From: an uncultured Verrucomicrobiota bacterium
GTDB taxonomy: Bacteria; Verrucomicrobiota; Verrucomicrobiia; Opitutales; Opitutaceae
Direction of reading: 5' to 3'
NCBI GenBank assembly: GCA_903869675.1
Contig: CAIQAB010000006.1
Coordinates: forward strand, 26,654 to 90,653
Length of the DNA: 64,000 bases
Shown: positions 59,521 through 64,000 of the stretch, piece after piece
Numbering within the stretch: the first letter of the stretch is position 1
How the letters are laid out: the number at the start of each line of letters is the position of its first letter
Translations under genes and position numbers: made by a program
The notes under the pieces: model-generated
What the model saw: only the letters and a program-made list of their open reading frames with translations
What the model was told of the DNA's origin: nothing
Databases searched by the model: none

Positions 59521-59616
59521 AACAATTTAAGGTATAACCGCCGTTGATAAACATCGGGCTTTCCGGTCCCGCATAGTTACCACGGCCCGCAAAGACAAAC
59601 ACGGATATATTCGGCT

Positions 59617-59650
59617 GCATCCGTGCTTATCCGTGAAATCCGCGGTGAAA
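59617..59650. repeat. Intergenic 'ATCCGTG' repeat element (second copy)
   Basis: The units ATCCGTGCTT, ATCCGTGAA and ATCCGCGGTGAAA follow each other. They are very similar to the sequence at 18242-18271 between dxr and rseP. Function unknown. Confidence 0.5.
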
Positions 59651-59695
59651 GACTGAAAGCATTGTGCTGCGTGTAAATACGTGATTTCTAGCCAC

Positions 59696-59731
59696 AAAAA
59701 AAGGGGTGGCGTAGTCAGCCTACGCCACCCC
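59696..59731 (-). terminator. Strong intrinsic terminator after the autotransporter gene
   Basis: On the minus strand a perfect 12-base stem (GGGGTGGCGTAG / CTACGCCACCCC) with a 5-base loop spans 59731-59703, followed by seven T residues (59702-59696). It lies 28 bases after the stop of the autotransporter gene. Confidence 0.93.
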
Positions 59732-59758
59732 TCGACAACCACCAACCTGCTCGAGAGC

Positions 59759-61633
59759 TTAGAAGCTGTAGTTCACGCCGGCACGGGCGGCGGTATCGGT
59801 CTCGAAGTCGGTGGCGACGTCCAAGTTGACCTGCACGCTCTCGTTGATGCGACGGGCCACGGCGATACCGAAGCCTTGGGCGCCATCGACGGTGGCCACA
59901 CCGGCCTTCACCGCATTCTGCTTACCGGCCTCGATGATCGGGGTCTGCAGGGCGGCAGCCATGGAGACACCCTTGCGCAGGCTGTTGATGCGGCCTTCCG
60001 CACGACCGACGCGACCTTCGAGGGCCGTGGCGCGACCTTCGAGGGCGGTGGAGCGGTCCGCCAAGGCGGACTCGGCGGCAAGCGCACGGGTCTTCTCGGT
60101 GTTCACCGCAGCGACGCGATCAGCAACCTCTTTGGTGAGGTTCGTGGTCAGCACGCCCTCGGCAGCCGTCGCACGGCTGGCCTCGGCAGTGATGTTGGCC
60201 TGCAACTGGGTGTCCGCAGCAGCGCGGGTGTTCGCCTCGGCGGTCACCGCAGCGATACGGGCGGCTTCCTCAGCGTTCACATCAGCGATACGGTCGGTGA
60301 CCTCTTTGGCCAGGTTCGTGGTCAGCACGCCCTCGGCGGTCGTCGCACGGGTAACCTCGTTGTTCAGGTTCGTGGTCAGCACATTGTCCGCAGCGATACG
60401 GGCACCTTCCTCAGCGTTCACATCAGCGATACGGTCGGTGACCTCTTTGGCCAGGTTCGTGGTCAGCACGCCCTCGGCAGCCGTCGCACGGCTGGCCTCG
60501 TCGGCAACATTTGCGACGGTGGCAACGCTAACGCCGTCCAAGAGCAGACCGGAACCGTTGGTGACGTTGATGTTAATCGGGTTGGCGCCAGCATCCTGGG
60601 CATAGAGCTCTTGCACGCCGCCCACTTCATTCGTGATGAGAGAATTTTCGCCGATATGCACGGCGCCGGTCACGGGATCGCGATGAACGATGCCCGCGAT
60701 GCCAGAGCTCTGGATGGTGTCGATCGCGTTGCGCTCGTAGGAGCCGTTCAGCACCGTGAAAAGTGCAGCGTCTTTGTCATCGACAGAAATGGGAGGCAGA
60801 GCGGGCAGATTGGTGTTGATCGCTCCCACAAGGGCCTGGATGTCGGCAACAGAAGCGTTGTCAGCGCCAATACCCGCGAAAGTCGTATCAGCATCCTGAA
60901 TCGCGGCAACGACCGGAAATTGGTCGCCGGCGGTGACTCCATTGATGGTGTCGATCACGCCTTGAAGACCGGTGCTGCCAGTCGCCGTTGCATCGGGCGA
61001 GGTCAGCACTCCACCAGAGGCGAATTGATCCTGTGCCTTAACGATCACAGCAGCGGCGTCGGAGGCGGCCTTTTGCGCGTTAGCCACCGGAACGTTGATC
61101 GCCTGCTTGTAGAGGGCGATCTTGATGTCGGAATTGGTAACGTCGCTGTTAGCAGCATTGAGGGCTTCATTTTTGGTGCCCAGTTCGAACGTCATGGTGC
61201 CCAAGTCGCTCTGCATGGTGGCCAGATTCTCTTGCTCGATGGCGATCTGGGCATCGAGGGGATTTGAGGCGATCAGGGTGTTGATCAACCCGACCTTGCT
61301 GCCGATCAACGTGTTTTGGGCTTCGATCAACGCTTCCTGCGCCGCAACGTTGGCTTGCTTATCGTCCCGGAAAGTAACGAGATCTCCGTTCTTACCCTGC
61401 TCGGAGGCGAGATAACCGTTCAGATTATCTACAACTGTTTTAATACCATCGGGAAGAGTGCCGACATTCAGCTCGTTAAGCTGGGTGACGGTGGAACTGA
61501 AGGACGAGGAAGAGTTGAAGTTGACAGCGTCATCGAAGGGGAAAAATTGAGCCCGAGCGACGGATGTTCCACCGGCAACGGCCATGGCGGCCAGGAGAGC
61601 GGTGATGTGCTTCTTGTTATTCTTGTAGTTCAT
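59759..61633 (-). CDS. Trimeric autotransporter adhesin (type Vc, YadA-like anchor)
   Basis: A 624-residue exported protein. Signal peptide ITALLAAMAVAGGTSVARA. A passenger of about 30-370 follows. Then a coiled-coil stalk (about 375-545) is built from repeated units such as EASRATAAEGVLTTNLAKEV and TDRIADVNAEE. The last 77 residues read as a YadA-type membrane anchor: INSLRKGVSMAAALQTPI, GFGIAVARRINESVQVNLDV and a C-terminal AGVNYSF ending in the aromatic residue needed for barrel insertion. Three copies would form one 12-stranded outer-membrane barrel. A terminator follows. The DNA composition is less GC-rich than neighbours. Upstream lies an interrupted palindrome and two LuxR genes. Confidence 0.85.
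   Translation of the reverse strand: MNYKNNKKHITALLAAMAVAGGTSVARAQFFPFDDAVNFNSSSSFSSTVTQLNELNVGTLPDGIKTVVDNLNGYLASEQGKNGDLVTFRDDKQANVAAQEALIEAQNTLIGSKVGLINTLIASNPLDAQIAIEQENLATMQSDLGTMTFELGTKNEALNAANSDVTNSDIKIALYKQAINVPVANAQKAASDAAAVIVKAQDQFASGGVLTSPDATATGSTGLQGVIDTINGVTAGDQFPVVAAIQDADTTFAGIGADNASVADIQALVGAINTNLPALPPISVDDKDAALFTVLNGSYERNAIDTIQSSGIAGIVHRDPVTGAVHIGENSLITNEVGGVQELYAQDAGANPININVTNGSGLLLDGVSVATVANVADEASRATAAEGVLTTNLAKEVTDRIADVNAEEGARIAADNVLTTNLNNEVTRATTAEGVLTTNLAKEVTDRIADVNAEEAARIAAVTAEANTRAAADTQLQANITAEASRATAAEGVLTTNLTKEVADRVAAVNTEKTRALAAESALADRSTALEGRATALEGRVGRAEGRINSLRKGVSMAAALQTPIIEAGKQNAVKAGVATVDGAQGFGIAVARRINESVQVNLDVATDFETDTAARAGVNYSF
60265..60478 (-). repeat. Tandem coding repeat in the stalk of the autotransporter
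   Basis: The 73 bases at 60265-60337 recur identically at 60406-60478, an offset of 141 bases (47 codons). Related but less exact units lie on both sides. It encodes the coiled-coil stalk repeats, so copy number could change by slippage or recombination and alter stalk length. Confidence 0.8.
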
Positions 61634-61944
61634 GTGGGTTGGGTTGAGTTGTGCGTAGTTCGCACCAACTACCCAAAAGCCTAAACCCGCCTAGACGAAT
61701 ACTCTTAGGTTTAAATAGGTTTAGGCGACATTTTGGCACACATTTCCTTTAAGAACCTGTCAGCAAATAGTTTACGATTCCGGTGGACCACGCTCAGCCC
61801 GCGTTTTGTGAATAAGGCGGCCCCCGGCAGCGCTCCGCGAGAGCAGCGCGAAAGGGCGCTGAGGCGGCTTTGCCTCCGGTGGCATGGGCCACTGGTCCTC
61901 ACCGGACTCGGCGGCGGTGACCTAGGCCGCGCGCCCTTTCCCCC
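61634..61944. other. Intergenic region between the autotransporter and the first LuxR-type regulator
   Basis: 311 bases. The part near the adhesin start (61634-61740) is AT-richer and carries the leader hairpin GTAGTT/AACTAC (61655-61672) and the palindrome described separately. The remainder (61790-61944) is GC-rich, with short imperfect hairpins but no U-tract, and no supported gene. The open frame at 61711-61902 (minus) has no start context or family resemblance. Confidence 0.5.
61679..61726. promoter_or_regulatory. Interrupted palindrome upstream of the adhesin gene, candidate operator
   Basis: GCCTAAACC at 61679-61687 is the exact inverse of GGTTTAGGC at 61718-61726. The right side also contains a second TAGGTTTA unit (61707-61714) spaced ten bases from the first, so the same unit is present on one face of the helix. 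It lies 46-93 bases before the adhesin start, where a regulator would act. A similar doubled unit occurs at 63823-63844 upstream of the second LuxR gene. Binding is inferred. Confidence 0.55.
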
Positions 61945-62622
61945 TCACGCCGGCCGGGGGCGTTGGCGAGACGTGGCTGCGCGCCCGCGCCCGCGGCGCA
62001 GCGCCGGCACTTGCCCGTCGCCCAGGATTTTCCGGATCGAAGACACATGCACGCGGATCGTGGAGTGCGCGATGCTCAAGGCGCCGGCCATTTCCTTGTA
62101 GCTCAGCCCGCGCCGCAGCAAGCGATAGACCAGCAGTTGCTGGGGCGAGAGGCGGAGATCGAGGAGACCATCGGCCTCGGCTTTTAACACTTTGCCCCAG
62201 AGCGCCAGCGCCAGTTCTTGATCGCGGGCGCTCTCCTGGCCGGGGTCGCAGACGACGACGATGCGGAGGTGGCCCGCCATCGCGCAGATGACCGGAAACG
62301 CGACCGCCGCGATCAGCGCCGCACCGGCCGCCGCACTGGCCTTGCTCCGCACCGCCAGGCCCGAGGGGGTTTGCCCGCTGATGCCCGGGAGCGTTTCATA
62401 GGGCAGAACCGCTCCGCCCAAACGCCCCTTGTTGAAAAAGAGAATCTCGCCCTCCGCTGACTCCACCCAGGCAGGGTGGCTTAGCATCACGAGAATCTCC
62501 ACGAGTTCCGGGCTGCACCGCGGCCACGGGCTCTTTTTGGCCGCAGGCTTCTGCCGCAGGCGCTCCGAACCCTTCCCGTTCGTCCCCTTGGCCGAGGTAT
62601 CACTTTGGAGCAGTTGATTCAT
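61945..62622 (-). CDS. LuxR-type transcriptional regulator (paralogue 1)
   Basis: A 225-residue protein with a C-terminal LuxR-type helix-turn-helix: LSPQQLLVYRLLRRGLSYKE, then MAGALSIAHSTIRVHVSSIR and KILG. The N-terminal 130 residues show no receiver domain; a short segment PAWVESAEGEILFFN recalls a PAS-like sensing core. The protein ends with a basic tail (RRGRGRAATSRQRPRPA). The ATG at 62622 (MNQLLQSD) is chosen over 62670. It is about 40% similar by eye in its HTH to the second regulator at 63081-63689. Both lie next to the adhesin gene. Confidence 0.82.
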   Translation of the reverse strand: MNQLLQSDTSAKGTNGKGSERLRQKPAAKKSPWPRCSPELVEILVMLSHPAWVESAEGEILFFNKGRLGGAVLPYETLPGISGQTPSGLAVRSKASAAAGAALIAAVAFPVICAMAGHLRIVVVCDPGQESARDQELALALWGKVLKAEADGLLDLRLSPQQLLVYRLLRRGLSYKEMAGALSIAHSTIRVHVSSIRKILGDGQVPALRRGRGRAATSRQRPRPA

Positions 62623-62742
62623 GCAGGCTGGCTGAAAAGATTTTCCATCGTCTGCCTGCAATGCAGGCAATGCATTTTCTTAAAATGCGTTTACCTTTTA
62701 CAGGCGAAACAATAGTTTAAGTTCAACGTCTTACCCATTAAG

Positions 62743-63012
62743 ATGAAAGTGATGTCAAAATTGAGTGATCAAGTAAGCGTCCGCATAAACCCGGAATGGC
62801 GGGAAACCTTGCGGGTCATTGAGGAAAAACACCGCATCCCGCCCCCCGAGTTTATTCGAGGCATGGTGGCGGCAGGGCTGGAGTTTTACCGTCTGCACGG
62901 CTGGTTTGCCTTCCCGATCAACGTGCAGCCGGGCCCGGAATACTTGCAGGCCGTCGCCGAGACCCAGAGCCTCTACGACGCCGCGGCCAAGCCACCCAAG
63001 ACCGGGCAGTAG
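62743..63012 (+). CDS. Small ribbon-helix-helix-like protein
   Basis: An 89-residue protein. The N-terminal segment SDQVSVRINPEWRETLRVIE has the strand-helix pattern of Arc/CopG-type ribbon-helix-helix DNA-binding proteins, followed by a second helix ending in EFIRGMVAAGLEFYRLHG. The C-terminal 40 residues are unassigned. It lies between two LuxR-type genes and opposite to them. Candidate starts are 62743 and 62752. No toxin gene follows, so an antitoxin role is not supported. The DNA-binding call is moderate. Confidence 0.6.
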   Translation: MKVMSKLSDQVSVRINPEWRETLRVIEEKHRIPPPEFIRGMVAAGLEFYRLHGWFAFPINVQPGPEYLQAVAETQSLYDAAAKPPKTGQ

Positions 63013-63080
63013 GCCGCGTGGTTGCCCGGACACCTTCAGTCTTATACGTGCGCAGGGTGAGAAAGGGTGCCGCATCGTCG

Positions 63081-63689
63081 TCATGGCACGCTTGGTTTGC
63101 GAGATCTGCGCCGCAGGCGCGGCACATGGTCCGCGCCGAGGAGCTTGCGGATACCGGATACTTGCACCCGGACGGTCGAGTGGCAGAGGTCGAGCCGCTC
63201 GGCTATTTCTTTGTAGGGGAGCCCAAACTGCAGCAGCCGGTAAATCACTCGCTGCTGGGGTGTTAAGGGTGCTTCCGTATCCTGGAAAAGACTGTTAAAA
63301 ACTCTTCTAATCAAGAAGTTGAGCAACTCTTGATCCCTCAGCGAGGCCAGTTCGAGATGAGAACCCACCACAAAGCTGACCCAATACCCTGAATCCGCAC
63401 CGGCCTTGCCATCGACCAGCGGGGTCGGGGTCTCCTCCACCGTAAAGGTCGTCGTCGAAACAAAGCGCACCTCCAGCCCGGTGAACACGTCGGGCGTAAG
63501 GGTCGTTAACTCATCTTGCCTAAAGCGCTTTTGGAAGCCGTCCGAATCCTCCAGCCAGACGGGGAACGTCACCTCCCGAGCCACTTTCTCGAGCTCATTG
63601 ATCAGCTTTTTCCTCACCCTTTTCAGCCGTGGCACCACCACCGGAGGAAAAGCTACACATGGAAAATGGCCGGACATTCTCTGAGACAT
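63081..63689 (-). CDS. LuxR-type transcriptional regulator (paralogue 2)
   Basis: A 202-residue protein. The C-terminal HTH, LTPQQRVIYRLLQFGLPYKE followed by IAERLDLCHSTVRVQVSGIR and KLLG, is clearly paralogous to the regulator at 61945-62622, with the same H-S-T-[IV]-R-V core. The N-terminal part (about 1-130) is a separate beta-rich sensing region (TFPVWLEDSDGFQKRF, YWVSFVVGSHLELASL) comparable in position to that of the paralogue. It has no receiver domain. Both end in Arg-rich tails. It is upstream of the small RHH-like gene on the opposite strand. Confidence 0.82.
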   Translation of the reverse strand: MSQRMSGHFPCVAFPPVVVPRLKRVRKKLINELEKVAREVTFPVWLEDSDGFQKRFRQDELTTLTPDVFTGLEVRFVSTTTFTVEETPTPLVDGKAGADSGYWVSFVVGSHLELASLRDQELLNFLIRRVFNSLFQDTEAPLTPQQRVIYRLLQFGLPYKEIAERLDLCHSTVRVQVSGIRKLLGADHVPRLRRRSRKPSVP

Positions 63690-63822
63690 AATGCTTTATC
63701 GTATAAATGTTTGCAGATTTATAGTGGCAGGGGAAAAACGGGTATGAAAATGCCCAAACTAGCCGTTCTTCGCTTGGGGTGATAAGACTTAAGAAGGGAA
63801 ATCCTCGTGAATGCACGTATTA

Positions 63823-63844
63823 TTAGGTTTAGGTAAGTTTAGTT
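63823..63844. promoter_or_regulatory. Doubled TAGGTTTA-like unit, candidate regulator site
   Basis: TTAGGTTTAGG is followed ten bases later by TAAGTTTAG. This is like the arrangement at 61706-61725 upstream of the adhesin. The site lies about 135 bases before the second LuxR gene. It could be the same operator class, or part of a dispersed repeat with the following GGAGGGTGGTCACG segment. Confidence 0.4.
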
Positions 63845-63866
63845 GGAGGGTGGTCACGTATCATTC

Positions 63867-63909
63867 TTTTGACCCCACTTTGTCTGCATATATATAAATA
63901 GATCAAAAG
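63867..63909. repeat. Inverted repeat CTTTTGA / TCAAAAG
   Basis: A perfect 7-base inverted repeat with a 29-base spacer containing CCCCACTTTG and the TATA-rich box. A regulatory site or end of a small mobile element are both possible. Confidence 0.35.
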
Positions 63910-63982
63910 TTTAGGTGCGCAGGCGATACACAGTTAAACGCACAAAAGGTAAGTAAAAAAAATTATCTAAACACCCCGCCGA

Positions 63983-64000
63983 GGGGGGGGGGGGGGGGGG
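63983..64000. repeat. Homopolymer run of 18 G at the window end
   Basis: The last 18 bases are all G, preceded by CGCCGA. Such a run is rare in real bacterial DNA and may be an assembly or sequencing artefact at a contig end. Confidence 0.8.

Larger units (their letters stand above)
63690..64000. other. AT-rich intergenic region at the right edge
   Basis: 311 bases without a supported gene. It is upstream of the second LuxR gene on the minus strand, and possibly upstream of a plus-strand gene beyond the edge. It holds the doubled TAGGTTTA-like unit (63823-63844), an inverted pair CTTTTGA (63867-63873) and TCAAAAG (63903-63909), and a TATA-rich box (TATATATAAATAG) at 63889-63901. It ends in a G run. 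Confidence 0.5.

Noticed and set aside
62743..63012. Toxin-antitoxin pair with the small RHH-like protein as antitoxin
   Set aside because: No small toxin-like gene is adjacent in the same direction; the neighbours are LuxR-type regulators on the other strand.

Overview
The window is about 64 kb of GC-rich, densely coded bacterial chromosome. The gene set and layout suggest a Gram-negative heterotroph of the Verrucomicrobiota, most likely near Opitutaceae. This is an inference from the outer-membrane adhesin, the GH2 and agarase-like proteins, the DUF5069 protein, the REP-type transposase remnant, and the lack of Shine-Dalgarno sequences; no rRNA gene is present to settle it. Most intergenic gaps are under 120 bases. 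No tRNA, rRNA, CRISPR array or intact transposon was recognised.

Left part (1-31 kb), mainly housekeeping. It opens with a large secreted beta-propeller protein cut by the window edge. Then come miaB, a membrane protein and gmk. A minus-strand CoA precursor operon follows (panB-coaC-coaB-panD) in which the usual fused CoaBC is two separate genes. Next are glpK-glpD, a cytochrome c/sugar dehydrogenase fusion, a DUF5069 protein, and a PhoR/PhoB-type two-component pair. The envelope and isoprenoid block uppS-cdsA-dxr-rseP is in the classical order. An AAA/TPR pair, a flavin reductase, an agarase-like protein that appears to have lost its catalytic acids, apt, a D-2-hydroxyacid dehydrogenase, a DTW tRNA-modification protein, a double cupin and an alpha/beta hydrolase follow.

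Middle part (28.6-45.6 kb). A minus-strand run lacZ-aroE-membrane protein-small membrane protein is tightly coupled, with 4-base ATGA overlaps at two of its three junctions. Divergent from it are rny and an AEC-family carrier. Then comes the main accessory region: a four-gene operon for secreted proteins containing a 1,899-residue RHS protein with an N-terminal C39-type cysteine peptidase domain and an AT-richer, glycine-rich C-terminal tip. Its stop overlaps a small three-helix membrane protein that could be its immunity partner. Just beyond lie a 347-base near-identical copy of an internal RHS segment and the tail of a REP-associated (RAYT) transposase.

Right part (45.6-64 kb). glgA, pyrE, a metallo-beta-lactamase-fold protein with an HTH domain and altered metal-site residues, the manA/AsmA-like/grpE/dnaJ run, ftsK, a COG2907 flavoprotein with a fatty-acid desaturase, an MFS carrier, and a trypsin-fold protein whose nucleophile position is threonine. 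The last 5 kb holds a trimeric autotransporter adhesin (type Vc) with a strong terminator and a 48-base interrupted palindrome upstream. Beside it are two paralogous LuxR-type regulators separated by a small ribbon-helix-helix-like protein, which looks like an adhesin plus its local control module. The window ends in an 18-base G run.

Across the window many start codons are preceded by pyrimidine-rich leaders and not by Shine-Dalgarno sequences, so start choices rest mainly on homology to family N-termini.
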